The notes under the pieces are model-generated. The model did not search any database and was not told the DNA's origin. It saw only the letters and a program-made list of their open reading frames with translations. Made by a program: the position numbers and the translations under genes. Positions 30,701 through 41,381 of a stretch of DNA of 64,000 nucleotides are shown here, in pieces. Every line of letters begins with the position of its first letter. Position 1 is the stretch's first letter. The DNA comes from Lumbricus terrestris (Eukaryota > Annelida > Clitellata > Crassiclitellata > Lumbricidae), in the NCBI GenBank assembly GCA_949752735.1, contig OX457043.1:37632605-37696604 (forward strand). Reading direction: 5' to 3'.

Positions 30701-31661
30701 CACTGCAGCAAAAGATCCCGCGAAGACCACCGCGTTAAAGCGCTGAATGGTCACCGAAAGTCTTTGGTATAAAAATGTCGTTTCTCTCAATTCGTCTGTC
30801 GCCTTCGTCAAGTGACGACCCAAATCTGTAATTAATTCGATGCCTCTTAAGTTGACAGGGTTTCAATGGCCAGTGGAACGAAGTCATGTGTGACTGAAAG
30901 GGACTGATATTTTTGATGTTTCCTGTTGTCCGCAATTTCTGCTGCCGCTCCAGCTGTGACAGCCGTTGCCTGCAAATACGACGGCGCTAGAGTGTCAACC
31001 ACAGTAACGTCCCATACGAGGCTCCGGCCCGCTTTCCACGGTATAAGTGTCGTGCCGTCAGGTCTTCTGTCATCTGAGCGCAGCATGTCCCGTGGCTCCT
31101 TAATCGCTGGAAATCCGGCTTTAATCAGGCTGCGATGGATCAAATCGTTGATCGCTGCGTGTCGGGCCACGCGACCAAATCCCAAAGTACATGAAAGGCC
31201 GTGCGTGCCTCTAGCAGTGACCAGCGAGCCACGAGCGCAATCGTGTGGTTGGCAAATGTTGGCTCCCAGACGAAGGCCAACCGCCACTCTGATGGCCTCA
31301 TCATTGAGTCTGAGACAGCAGGAAGTGATTGGCAGACAATGTAGCCAGTCGCTAGCGTGTTGAAAGGACACGGCTTTCAGGCGCGCCTGTTCGCTCGGCT
31401 CTGTGGTGGAGAGGTGTAGTTCCGATAGCTCTTTATTCAGAATCGGGATGTCCCATTTTGCTTGCACATTCGACGGAAAGACCTCCGTCAGTGACAAACC
31501 GGTCGTTGATTGCCAGAGTGATGATAAGTTCGCGAAATGCATATCCGGTTAGCTGTCTAGCACGCTAAGGATGCTGGACTGGAGCTCGAAGGTGCCTGCG
31601 GCCGATGCTAGAAAAGCGGGAAGTGCCAGCGACGACGCCCTTCGAATGCCCAGTCCGCCTA
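30701..31661 (-). mobile_element. Endonuclease LINE copy K, 5' truncated
   Basis: 960-bp copy between ATT arrays, related to copy E. The main open frame is 30847-31542. The ETLGP block near 30850 carries a small deletion, and the upstream end breaks at GLGIRRASS. Confidence 0.9.
30847..31542 (-). pseudogene. LINE K endonuclease domain
   Basis: 231 codons: linker, then the zinc motif with its second Cys replaced (CARGSLVTARGTHGLSC, where copy E has CAC), RHAAINDLIHRSLIKAG, DDRRPDGTTLIPW, LVWDVTVVDT, AEIADNRKHQKYQSL and VPLAIETLST. The change of a zinc ligand to Arg and the early frame loss mark it as inactive. Confidence 0.85.
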
Positions 31662-31686
31662 ATTGTTACTATTATTACTATTATTT
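31662..31686. repeat. (ATT)n array, degenerate
   Basis: About eight units with ACT variants, ending in the oligo(T) tail of the next LINE. Confidence 0.9.
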
Positions 31687-31954
31687 TTTTTCACTCCAAC
31701 AGGTGGAAAAGTCGTTCAGCTGAATGTCATTCACAGTTCGGAGAGCAGTGGCATTGTTCCCGAGAGGCAGATGGCATTCGCTCGTTGAAGAGCCACTGAG
31801 ATCCACTGGAACAGGTATGATGTCTCCATCGGATCATGAGTTGCGGCAGTTATTCGGTTCCCCGACTCGGAAATGAATTTCTGTCCTTCAGAACACCAAG
31901 CTCCGCCGGTCTCCATGGCGACCGCCACAAAAGCGTGGGTTCTGGTGATGGTGG
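31687..31954 (-). mobile_element. LINE copy M, 3' part, left of the Copia insertion
   Basis: 268 bp holding the 3' tail and the last 65 codons (31731-31928: ETGGAWCSEGQKFISESGN, then LQRANAICLSGT). It is cut at 31954 by the Copia LTR. The same reading resumes at 42916 after the Copia. ggtgg is present on both sides. Confidence 0.9.
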
Positions 31955-32152
31955 TGTTAAGAATCGAAGGGGATCACTTAGTAAACGATAAGATTTTAAT
32001 AAGATTAATCGCAACAATACAGAACTGAAACTGGCCGTCTTGCTGCCATTACCGGAAAGGGAAGAACAAAACGCGAGAAAGAAGAACCGACGACTACATA
32101 ATGTTAGAATAATCATAGTCGTTATATAGCGCTAGATATATAAAGTCCAACA
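31955..32152 (-). repeat. Copia 3' LTR, 198 bp
   Basis: Minus-strand start TGTTGGACTT, end CTTAACA. Contains a TATA-like tatataac. It matches 42793-42915 but keeps about 75 bp that the other LTR lacks. Confidence 0.9.
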
Positions 32153-32208
32153 CCCCTCCTTAACGACCACTTTACCATAACATCATAACAAAAAAATAAA
32201 CTGTTCTT

Positions 32209-33120
32209 TCAATTTAGCCCAATTTCACTATTAAACTTCCTAGTTTTAACTGCTTCCAAAGGCTTAGTTAAGAGATCAGCTATCATGTGTTCACTAGGAC
32301 AATACTTAATGTCTAGTTCCTTCTTTCTGTACATTTCTCGTACGAAATGATATTTAGTTCCGATATGCTTTGTTCTGTGACTGGCTTTCTCATTCTGTAG
32401 CAATTTTATACAGCTTTGATTATCCTCAAACAACACAGTAGGTTCAACTATGTTTTGATTTAAATCATCCAATAGTCTTCTTAACCAAATTGATTCTTGA
32501 GCAGCTTCAGTCAAAGCAATATATTCAGCCTCAGTTGATGACAATGTTACCATAGCTTGTTTTCTGCTTGACCTAGATATTGGTGCTCCAAGATATTTGA
32601 ATACATACCCTGTATTCGATTTCCTGTCCTTGGCATCTCCACCCCAATCTGCGTCAACATAACCAATCAACTGTACCTTGGTTTCGTCAACATTTCCCAA
32701 CTTGAGTTTCATATCTTTAGTGTGATTCAAGTAGCGATAAATTCTCTTTACCTCAACCCAATCACTTTCTTTTGGATTGTTCACAGATCTTGAGAGTATT
32801 GATGTGCCTACTGCAGTATCTGGTCTAGTATTGGTTGCTAGGTAGTTTAGTGCTCCAATTGCACTTCTGTACATTTCCTTATCATCTTTATCAATTTCGA
32901 CTTCTTGTTTTCTTTGATACCCTGGATCAACTGGAATGTTAGATGGTCTGGAGTTTTCCAAATTGTATTTCTTCAATTTGTTTTCTATATAACTTGTTTG
33001 GTGTAACGAGAAAATTCCTTGCTCGTCCCTCTCGAAATGTATTCCAAGATAATATTTCAAATTACCCAGATCCTTCATGACCATAGTTTTATTCATAAGT
33101 TCTTCAAACTTCTTTAACAT
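32209..33120 (-). pseudogene. Copia RT C-terminus and RNase H
   Basis: 303 codons: MVMKDLGNLKYYLGIHFERD, the Copia connection (RSAIGALNYLATNTRPD), then RNase H with YVDADWGGDAKDRKSNTGYV, TLSSTEAEYIAL, EDNQSCIKL and HRTKHIGTKYHFVRE. It ends naturally at 32209. The RT catalytic site lies just upstream at 33130-33170 (HVDD where YVDD is usual) and is followed by a stop. Confidence 0.9.
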
Positions 33121-33613
33121 TGTAGATTTTGTCTATGCTACAATCAAGTCATCCACATGGATTGAGATATAAATCCATCCATCATCGTACTGTTTTGAAT
33201 AGATCATTGTCACTTCTCTTGTATCCATCAGTGACAAGTACTTCATTGAGCTTTTTGTTCCATTCATTTGCTCCTTGTTTAAGTCCATATAAATTCTTTT
33301 TCAATTTACAGACTTCAGTCTGATATCCATCAGGTTGTTTCATGTAGACTTCATGAGATAGGTCACCATTTAGGTAAGCTGTTCCCACATCATAGTGTTT
33401 TACTATAATGCCTTTAGAACCTGCTATAGTCAAGATAGTTCTCAGAGTTGATGGTTTTGCTACTGGAGCAAAAACTTCATCATAATCTTCTCCAAATTTC
33501 TGAGAATATCCTTGTGCTACTAAACGAGCTTTATATCTTGTTATATTTCCCTTTTCATCTTTCTTGATTTTGTAAACCCATTTGCTACCAATGGCTATTT
33601 TGTTTTCAGGCAA
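33121..33613 (-). pseudogene. Copia RT, N-terminal half
   Basis: 143-codon frame (33182-33613) with KWVYKIKKDEKGNITRYKAR, LVAQGYSQKFGEDYDEVFAP, VKHYDVGTAYLNGDLSHEVY and LYGLKQGANEWN, all canonical Copia RT blocks. A frameshift near 33.18 kb separates it from the HVDD catalytic segment. Confidence 0.9.
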
Positions 33614-33928
33614 TTCTGTTAAGACTCATGTTCCATTTTCATTCAATGATTTCATTTCATCATCCATTGCTTTCCGCCATTATTCTTGTTGTTGACTATA
33701 TATGGCTTCCTTGTAACTTCTTGGTTCTGACTCAACCACTGTTATTTTATTCATGGTTTCAATTAGTCTTTCGGGTGGTTTCGCATTGTTGACTCTTTCT
33801 GATCTTCTTAAATTTACCTGAGTGTCTGTAGTGTCTGTAGTTTCCTTATCAGCCTGTGTAATTTCTTCCTCGGGTAATTGATGTGTCGGAAAAAGAATAG
33901 TTTCATCATCAAAATCTGAATTTGATGA

Positions 33929-34393
33929 CTACTCTTCAACATCCAAATCTAAATCACCCTCTGTTGACAACTGTGGATCTGTCTCGAGAAAAATTACATC
34001 TCTACTGACGTATACTTTGTTAGTATTCACATCTAGTAGTCTGTAACCTTTTGTGCCTCTTTCATAACCAGCGAAGGTCAATTTCTTGGCTTTATCGTCC
34101 AATTTCTGTCTTTTCTTTGCAGGAATTGCTACGTACGCTTTCGATCCGAATCTCTTTATGTAGCTTAAATTTGGTTTTCTTTTGTTCCATCTTTCATAGG
34201 GAGTGATTTCAATCCCTTCAACTGGTAATCTGTTCTGTAAATGGTTTGCTGTCATTATGGTATCACCCCAAAATTGTAGCGGTATATCTGCATCCTTTAA
34301 CATGCATCTTGTCATCTCGGCGATTCTTTCTTTCCGCACAACTATTCTGTTGAGGAGTATAAGGGTTTGTGAATTCTGCTCGAATTCCTTCAC
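33929..34393 (-). pseudogene. Copia integrase C-terminal part
   Basis: 154 codons: end of the integrase core (VVRKERIAEMTRCML, equivalent to the catalytic-Glu helix ERKNR of relatives, though the exact Glu alignment is uncertain). It continues with PLQFWGDTIMTANHLQNRLP and the GKPKR-type region LSYIKRFGSKAYV. Frame breaks on both sides. Confidence 0.85.
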
Positions 34394-34406
34394 TTTTCAT
34401 GAAATT

Positions 34407-34817
34407 CTATAACCTTTGAGCTGTGTATTCCCCTCCTCTATTTGATCGAATTCTTTTCGGTGTTTTACCGAACCTTGTCTGAACATGCTTGACGTACTCT
34501 TGAATCTTTTCAGGTACTTCAGATTTATTTGCCAATAAATACACTTCTGTATATTTACTGTGATCATCAATCATCGTCATGAAATATCTTTTCCCACCAG
34601 GTGTTGTTGTCTGCATTGGTCCACAAACATCTGTATGTGTTAAGTCTAGAATCTCATCTGACTTGGAATCTGACTTCTTTGGAATTGACTTTCTTGTCAT
34701 CTTTGTTTGAATGCAACATTCACACCCACTTGAGAATTTACACGGCTTGATGATGATCCCTGATACTTTATTCTGATTCACCATGTTTTGTATGGCTTTT
34801 GGATCTCTGTGTCCCAT
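34407..34817 (-). pseudogene. Copia integrase N-terminal part
   Basis: 136 codons with the zinc-binding half (GHRDPKAI, then CECCIQTKM), the first catalytic Asp in HTDVCGPM, and the second acid position as IRSNRGGEY, where Asp is replaced by Asn. The second catalytic residue is thus lost. Confidence 0.85.
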
Positions 34818-34821
34818 TCTG

Positions 34822-35190
34822 TTATGCCAAACGTGTATGCAACCTGTGCAACTTTGTGCAAACCTGTGCGATATGTGTTTCCTTTACTTTATTCGTTTGG
34901 TCAGAGATCCTCAATTCAAACAAATCATTTTTGACATCTGCAATTGCTATTGCTTCTCCATCCTTTATGATAGTGCATTTGTTTTCCTTGAAACTCACTT
35001 CGCAACCTTTACTGACAAGTTTCTTTACTGAAATTAAATTTCCTTTCAATTGTGGGACGTACAAGACTCCGCACAATTTTGTAACATGTATCTCTCCGTT
35101 TTCCTTTATGAAATTTATCATCACATCACCACTTCCAGCTGTTTTAATCTTTCGACCATCGGCGAGAAAAACTTCACTGTTAATGTTCAA
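34822..35190 (-). pseudogene. Copia protease C-terminal part
   Basis: 122 codons matching the protease-to-integrase region of Copia polyproteins (VLYVPQLKGNLISVKKLVSKG, and HIAQVCTKLHRLHTRL before the zinc domain). The DSG active site should lie just upstream of 35190, where the frame is broken. Confidence 0.8.
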
Positions 35191-35233
35191 GAAGAAATTT
35201 CTGTTACTGCATATATGTGTTTTTGCAACAGAA

Positions 35234-35888
35234 TCAACGTGCCAAACACAGCTTAATGTCTTTTTCGTATGCTTTAAGACATGTATGTGCTACACTTTCC
35301 GTTGGTTTTTCTTCATGGAAATTTTCTCTCAACGTTTTAACCGCGTGGTCTGGATTTCTTTTCTTCCACTGGATACACTTTCTGCAATCTCTTTTTAAGT
35401 GGTTAGGTTTCTTGCAAAAATAACATGTGCGATGTTCCTTAGAATTGGTTTCTGGTTTTGTTGCCTTTAAAGCCTTTAATTCCTGTCCTTTATGTGTTGA
35501 GGAATTACTTGTCCTTCTTGTAAACTCTTCAAGAAGTTTGTTTTTGACTAATTCAACAGTCAAATCATCTTCAGGTCTGCTTTCTAATGCCGTAATCAGT
35601 GTCCCGTAACTTTCTGGAAGGCTACTGAGGAAGAAAGCAACTGTTAAATGCTCTGCCAACGTTTCTCCCAACGCCGTTAGCTGGTCAATTAAATTTTCCA
35701 TTTCCGCAAGATGGTTTTGCATATCACCATGTTCTGTTAACTTTAATGCACACAGTTTTCTCAATAAATTGACTTTACTGGACAGTGTTGCCTTTTGATA
35801 ATACTTCTTTAAATGTTCCCATGAACCTTTTATAATAATATTCTCTTTATTAACAATCCGGTTGACACACCGCAACCGGTTACAATGT
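35234..35888 (-). pseudogene. Copia gag, C-terminal part
   Basis: Frame of 220 codons. The true Copia gag starts near residue 25 (SWEHLKKYYQKATLSSKVNL). The first residues are read from the SINE-like sequence. It then has the UBN2-type gag region (LTEHGDMQNHLAEMENLIDQL, SLPESYGTLITAL) and a zinc knuckle CYFCKKPNHLKRDC near residue 157. The N-terminal part is at 42363-42581, beyond the Gypsy. Confidence 0.88.
35835..35888 (-). mobile_element. SINE-like sequence, tail part
   Basis: Foreign stretch between Copia gag and the Gypsy LTR. It is continuous with 42225-42376 if the Gypsy and one copy of its ATGT duplication are ignored. No poly-A is evident. Confidence 0.35.
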
Positions 35889-36395
35889 TGTTGCAAGTTG
35901 TCTAGGGATGAACGAAAATAAGGTCCACAAGTTGTATAGAAATAACAAGTTTAATGATAGAACAGCTATTTACAAGCAATACAAGACTAAGTGTACATTA
36001 CCAAAGGAATTAACGAGCAGTCCAGTCCTGACACACCAGCGGCACACACCAACTTCGACAGGTCTAACGGAGACCTCTGCCGTCGAAGACACGACTCCTT
36101 CCAAAGGTCACCCAGCAGGCGACAGGCACCACAGAACAACGGGTCCAGCGCGAACGGCGTCGAAACATCCACACGAAGCAACAAAAGGACAAACGGTGTC
36201 CCAACCGAACCAAACTCAAAAGGAGCCTTCCAAACGCAAACGGTGCCTGTCAAATGTCTCAGTCACGTCCTATTTATACTACGACTAATTAGACTAAAGA
36301 TCACGCGCGAACGGCACTCCTTCCTATACATCAGCTGTGCCATTAATGTCCGATATTATCAGCAACACTATATACGAAGCACAAAGTATCTAACA
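35889..36395 (-). repeat. Gmr1-like 3' LTR, 507 bp
   Basis: Matches 41727-42220. Here a 13-bp segment (agcggcacacacc) is duplicated, accounting for the whole length difference. LTR similarity near 98 percent by eye implies a recent insertion. Confidence 0.93.
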
Positions 36396-36602
36396 TACCC
36401 CTCTTCTTACAGACGAGGCGACCTATACGGTCGACGAAGTAAGTTTCCCCAAAGTCTCATTTACTTAACTACTAATAACATTGAGGACATAACACCGCAA
36501 CTATTAACTATATACATGTACATCGGTGAACATGTCATTAACAACATCGTCGTATACAAGTTTCCGAAACACTGTTCCATTTAACATTTCCACACTACAT
36601 CT

Positions 36603-37361
36603 TCACAACACCGAAGGACGACTCAAAATATCAGGTATTACATTCAACATTCCGGGTCGGTGACGAATATCCAAACTAAATTGTTGAAGCTCCAAACTCC
36701 ATCGTAACAATTTCATATTCTTGTTAGCCATTTGGTTGATGAACTGCAAAGGCTTGTGATCAGTGTATACCACGACCATGGCAGACCCAAAGTAGACTTG
36801 AAACGCGCGTAGAGCCACCATCATCGCCAACGCCTCCTTCTCAATTGTCGAGTACCGAATCTCATTCGGCAACAACTTCCGGCTGAAGTAACAAATGGGT
36901 CGTTCCAACTCATCGACAACCTGAAATAAACATGCTCCAACACAAAATTGCGATGCATCCACAGCCACACAGAATTGTTTACCAAAATCAGGTGGAACTA
37001 AAATTGGACGTGAAGCTAATCTAGACTTCAACTCAATGAACGCCTCCTCCGCACCCTTTGACCACTTGAACGGCACGCCTGTCTTGGTCAACGCAGTAAG
37101 TGGCAATGCAATTTCCGAATAATGGGGCAAATACCGTCGATAGTACCCTGCTAACCCCAAAAATGATTGTACTTGTTTCTTATTACTGGGCTGTGGAAAA
37201 TGCAACAAAGCTTCCACCTTTTTCATGCGCGGTTGCACCCCTTTTATCCCAATATGATGTCCCAAGAAATCAATTTCCGCTGTAGCAAAAACACACTTCG
37301 CAAAATTCAAGGTCAAATGCGCTTCCTCAATGCGTTGCAAAACCTGGCGCAAATGGACCAA
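36603..37361 (-). pseudogene. Gmr1-like RT thumb and RNase H
   Basis: 252 codons after the second stop: CVFATAEIDFLGHHIG, then LGLAGYYRRYLPHYSEIA, RNase H with VAVDASQFCVGACLF, YSTIEKEALAMMVALRAF and VYTDHKPLQFIN, ending ILSRPSVL. It is in the same frame as the upstream 1271 codons. Catalytic acids are intact. Confidence 0.9.
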
Positions 37362-37565
37362 ATGTTCCGACTATTCCCCACTGAAAATAATAATGTCATC
37401 CAAATAGGCGTCACAAAACTCCTGCAAGCCCTTTAGAACCTTCGTGACCAATCTAGAAAAAGACGCAGGAGCGTTCCGAAGCCCAAAACTCATACACTTC
37501 CACTGAAAATGACCATGCGGAGTGACAAAAGCAGTAAGAGGGATCGACTCCTTGCTGACAGGAAT

Positions 37566-40500
37566 CTACCAATACCCTTTTGTCATATCTAATTTAGTCA
37601 TGAATTTTGCCTTCCCAACTCGATCTATTAAAGATTCCACCCTGGGCATCGGAAAAGGATCAGCCACAGTCAACGAATTTAGTTTCCGGAAATCCGTACA
37701 TAATCTATCAGATCCATCCGGTTTAGGGACCACCACAATTGGAGCCGCCCACGGACTATCAGATTTCTCGATAATACCCGCCTTCAATAACTCCTCTACC
37801 TCTTTGTCTACTTTTGCCATCCGTTCTGGATTTAATCTATACGGTGCTTGCCGAACCGGTCGAGCGCCTTCAACCAACTCAATTTCATGCGACATGACAT
37901 CGGTTTTACCAGGCACCACGCTAAACACATGCTCAAATTCAAACACCACCTGGCGTAACTCCTCACGTCTTTCATCCGAAACCGTACACTCAAAAATTTT
38001 ATTATTCAACGTCAACCCAGGCACATCAACAACCTGATCAACTAACAACAACGATGCAACAGATTCATTCACACACACACCAACATCCACCTCATCACGT
38101 GACACATAACGTTTCATTAAATTGACATGTACAACCCTTTCACGCTTTCGCCGATCAGGCGTACACACCAAATAATCCACACGCCCCAATCGTCTTAAAA
38201 CAACATACGGGCCACAAAATTTAGTTTGCAACGGTTTGCCAACCAACGGTATTAACAACAACACCTTGTCACCTGCCTCGAACGATACCTCCTGTGCATG
38301 CTTATAATACAACTTCTTCGATTTCGCCTGAGCCACAAGCGCATTGTCATTCGCAATCCTCATACTAGTGCACATACGTTCTCGCAATTGCCATACATAA
38401 TCAATAACAGTCTTGCCCGAGACTTCATGCACAACATCTTTATGCAACCACTCCTCTTTCATTAATTGCAGCATACCACGCACATCACGCCCATACATCA
38501 AATCAAATGCCGAAAATTCCACACCATCTACCGGTACCTCACGATACGCAAACAATATCCATGGCAAAACCTCATCCCACGCACCAGGATACGTCTCCAC
38601 AACAGCCTTGAGCATATCTTTCATAGTGCGATGAAACCTTTCACAACTGCCATTAGACTGAGGTCTATACGGACTCGTTTTAATTTGCATAATCCCATAC
38701 TCATGAACAAACACTTGCATGAGATCAGACATAAATTCCGAGCCACAATCAGACAAAATTTCCTTCGGAAATCCAAACAAAGTAAACACTTCATACAAGC
38801 ATCGCGCAACATCCTTAGCAGTATGATTCTTTAAAGGAAAAGCAAACGGAAAGTGTGAAGCTAAATCAATTACAGTCAACACAAACCTATTACCAGAATC
38901 CACACAAACATTCAAAGGCCCCACAATATCCATAGCCACTCTTTGAAATACCTCCTGCATAACAGGGACTTCCACTAACGGTGCACGACATGTTTTAGGA
39001 CCTTTCCCCAATCTCTGACACACATCACACGACCTACAATATTCTCGCACAGACGTATTGATCCTAGGCCACCAAAAATGTTTCAACACCCTATCCAAGG
39101 TTTTCTGAGTCCCCAGATGGCCCGACACAGGAATATCGTGTGCAACCCTCAATAACTTCAATCGAAGTGATGCAGGTACAACAATTTGTTGCACACCCAT
39201 CCCATACGGTGTTATTTTATCCGCCCAATTTCGAATCAAAATTTCATCCACAACTGCATACGATTTACGGACATCATCCACATGCACACTCCCTTCGGCC
39301 AATGCAAATAACGGTTTCAACTCATCACATGCACGCTGGAACCTAATAAGCTCCTTTCGAGACACACAACTAAACACACCACAATCATTCGACACATCTT
39401 CATCCTTCACATCATACAAGCGAGACAAATCTCCTTCTTCAATATTCATCGTACACTCCTTCGACCTCTCATCCACCAACAGTGTACTTTGGTCGACCTC
39501 CGGCCCACCAGACCGACACGCATCATCGCCCACCAATTGCTCACACACCTTCAATTCGTCCGCAAACACTCTTGCCTGCGCCCTCGTCGAAACAGCAACG
39601 TCAACCACCCTTTCACTCATCGCCAAATCATTCCCAATCACCAACGAAATACCATGCGGCAGGGTATCCATTAAGCAGCACAAAACTTCACCGTGTACCA
39701 ATGCACATTCAACACGCACTTTAACCAAAGTCTGTTCCATCACAATGCCACTAATACCTGTCAACAACCGAACTTCACCCGTCTCACTCCATTCATTCGG
39801 CTTCAAACATTCACGGCTCACCAAACTCTGCAACGCGCCAGAGTCTCTGAGACACACAATCGAACTCACACCATTCGCATCATCAAACACACTCCCATTC
39901 ACACAAAACGGTGCATATAATTTGTCTACAGTGTCAATGCAAGTACCAAATCCATTGTCCAACACAGGCGCCGATAATTTCTGGACCAATCCCACAGGTT
40001 TAGGGCCCCTCCAATTTTCTTGTTCCTTTCTCTTCAACTTCTCACACGAGGCTTTAGTATGACCTTCCGAACGACAATAATTGCACGTGACCTGGTCCCC
40101 AAAAGAGTTTACGTCATCCACCACCCGATTCTGCCCGAATTTCCTGAACCCCGAATAAACCCTTGGCGGTGACTTTCGGCCCCAATTTGAAAACTCTCGT
40201 CTGTCTCCATCTTTGTATTGTGCCCTCGGTCCCCAATCCGAAAAATCTCTCCTGAATCCCCCAGGGATTTCACTCGGCACCTGTTTATAGACCACTGAAT
40301 ATTCATCCGCTAACTTAGCAGCGGCAGCCACCGAAGCCGGACGTTTATCCACCAGCCAATTGTGAACCTCACTAGGCAAAGACTGCACGAACTGTTCCAT
40401 CATTAAAACCTCCCTCATTCGAATAATATCCTCCCAGGCGTCCTCCCCTTCAATCCATCTTTGAAATGGAAATTGTAATCTGTATGCATAATTTGCAAAT

Positions 40501-41381
40501 GTCTCAAATTTCTCTTTTCCCATCGAACGAAATCTTTTCCGAAAAAATTCAGGGACACGTTCAAAAGCCGTCAATAATGATTTCTTCACCACCTCATACT
40601 GAACATAATCCTCTAACGTCAAAGCCGAAAAAACTTCAGCCGCTTTCCCCGTTAACTGCGGCTGCAAAAATGACGTCCATTTTTCGTCCGGAAGTTTATG
40701 TAATGCCATCGCTTTTTCAAACGCGCATAAATAATGTTCAATATCCGCGGCCTCAAATTTAGGAACACCTTTCATTACAGACCCAAAACTAAACGAATCA
40801 CGGCCACTCCTAGGTAGTCCCTCATATTCACCCCGTTCCACTTTCTTCAACTCAATATCCAATTTTTTCGCCTCTAATTCTCTTTTACCTTCTTCGGCTC
40901 GCACTTGCGCCTCAAGTCGCCTCTCCTCAGCTCTATCAGCCAATCTTTTGTCATCTAATTGAATAGCCAATTTTCTTTCTTCGGCTTCCATCCTCAAGCG
41001 AGACTCCTCCATATGTATGCGCTTAGCTTCCAATTCCGCTGCCACTTTTTTCTCCTCGGCAACCGCTACCGCTAAGGCCAACTCCTTTCTTTCCTCAGCT
41101 ACAAGCTTCATTTTCACCAGCTCATATTCTCGATCCTCTTTTATCCTCGTTCGCTCCAACTCATCAGCCTCTTTCTGAGCTTGAGCCTTCAGTTTCCACT
41201 TCTCACTTCCATGTTGAGACGACATCGCCTTAATAGCCAGTTTCTGCAACTGAGGCTTACTCAATCCTTTGATATCCTCTCCTAAATTCTCACAATGTTT
41301 CTTCAAGTCCTCCAGCGACATATCCACAATATCCGCCAACTCAACAGTTTTTTCTGTCCCAAGGGCCTCCATTCTCACCAA
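37566..41381 (-). CDS. Gmr1-like gag-protease-integrase-RT start, 1271 codons
   Basis: The uninterrupted upstream part of the gag-pol frame, from the Met at 41381, about 350 bp downstream of the 5' LTR. It contains gag, protease, complete integrase and the first RT blocks, ending at KGYW. If translated it would make all activities except RT palm and RNase H. Confidence 0.9.
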   Translation of the reverse strand: MVRMEALGTEKTVELADIVDMSLEDLKKHCENLGEDIKGLSKPQLQKLAIKAMSSQHGSEKWKLKAQAQKEADELERTRIKEDREYELVKMKLVAEERKELALAVAVAEEKKVAAELEAKRIHMEESRLRMEAEERKLAIQLDDKRLADRAEERRLEAQVRAEEGKRELEAKKLDIELKKVERGEYEGLPRSGRDSFSFGSVMKGVPKFEAADIEHYLCAFEKAMALHKLPDEKWTSFLQPQLTGKAAEVFSALTLEDYVQYEVVKKSLLTAFERVPEFFRKRFRSMGKEKFETFANYAYRLQFPFQRWIEGEDAWEDIIRMREVLMMEQFVQSLPSEVHNWLVDKRPASVAAAAKLADEYSVVYKQVPSEIPGGFRRDFSDWGPRAQYKDGDRREFSNWGRKSPPRVYSGFRKFGQNRVVDDVNSFGDQVTCNYCRSEGHTKASCEKLKRKEQENWRGPKPVGLVQKLSAPVLDNGFGTCIDTVDKLYAPFCVNGSVFDDANGVSSIVCLRDSGALQSLVSRECLKPNEWSETGEVRLLTGISGIVMEQTLVKVRVECALVHGEVLCCLMDTLPHGISLVIGNDLAMSERVVDVAVSTRAQARVFADELKVCEQLVGDDACRSGGPEVDQSTLLVDERSKECTMNIEEGDLSRLYDVKDEDVSNDCGVFSCVSRKELIRFQRACDELKPLFALAEGSVHVDDVRKSYAVVDEILIRNWADKITPYGMGVQQIVVPASLRLKLLRVAHDIPVSGHLGTQKTLDRVLKHFWWPRINTSVREYCRSCDVCQRLGKGPKTCRAPLVEVPVMQEVFQRVAMDIVGPLNVCVDSGNRFVLTVIDLASHFPFAFPLKNHTAKDVARCLYEVFTLFGFPKEILSDCGSEFMSDLMQVFVHEYGIMQIKTSPYRPQSNGSCERFHRTMKDMLKAVVETYPGAWDEVLPWILFAYREVPVDGVEFSAFDLMYGRDVRGMLQLMKEEWLHKDVVHEVSGKTVIDYVWQLRERMCTSMRIANDNALVAQAKSKKLYYKHAQEVSFEAGDKVLLLIPLVGKPLQTKFCGPYVVLRRLGRVDYLVCTPDRRKRERVVHVNLMKRYVSRDEVDVGVCVNESVASLLLVDQVVDVPGLTLNNKIFECTVSDERREELRQVVFEFEHVFSVVPGKTDVMSHEIELVEGARPVRQAPYRLNPERMAKVDKEVEELLKAGIIEKSDSPWAAPIVVVPKPDGSDRLCTDFRKLNSLTVADPFPMPRVESLIDRVGKAKFMTKLDMTKGYW

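Larger units (their letters stand above)
36603..41381 (-). pseudogene. Gmr1-like gag-pol, about 1590 codons, two stops
   Basis: Residues 60-200 are an N-terminal coiled coil. A capsid with SCAN-like helices follows (AADIEHYLCAFEKAMALHKL, then LPSEVHNWLVDKRP), with zinc knuckle CNYCRSEGHTKASC near 435. The protease site DSGA is near 515. The integrase zinc domain (GHLGTQKTLDRVLKHFWWP, CRSCDVC) and the core with AMDIVGPL, LSDCGSEF and the catalytic Glu in SNGSCERFHRT lie at about 760-960. Then come RT (LCTDFRKLNSL, KLDMTKGYW), a catalytic YLDD segment near 37.4 kb, and RNase H. Stops lie at the codon after KGYW (37563-37565) and near 37372. Both are TAG and in frame, consistent with single point changes. 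Confidence 0.9.

Noticed and set aside
35991..36584. 197-codon frame in the Gypsy LTR, repeated at 41829
   Set aside because: Lies inside the LTR, antisense to the element, has no known domain and is broken in the second LTR by the 13-bp difference.
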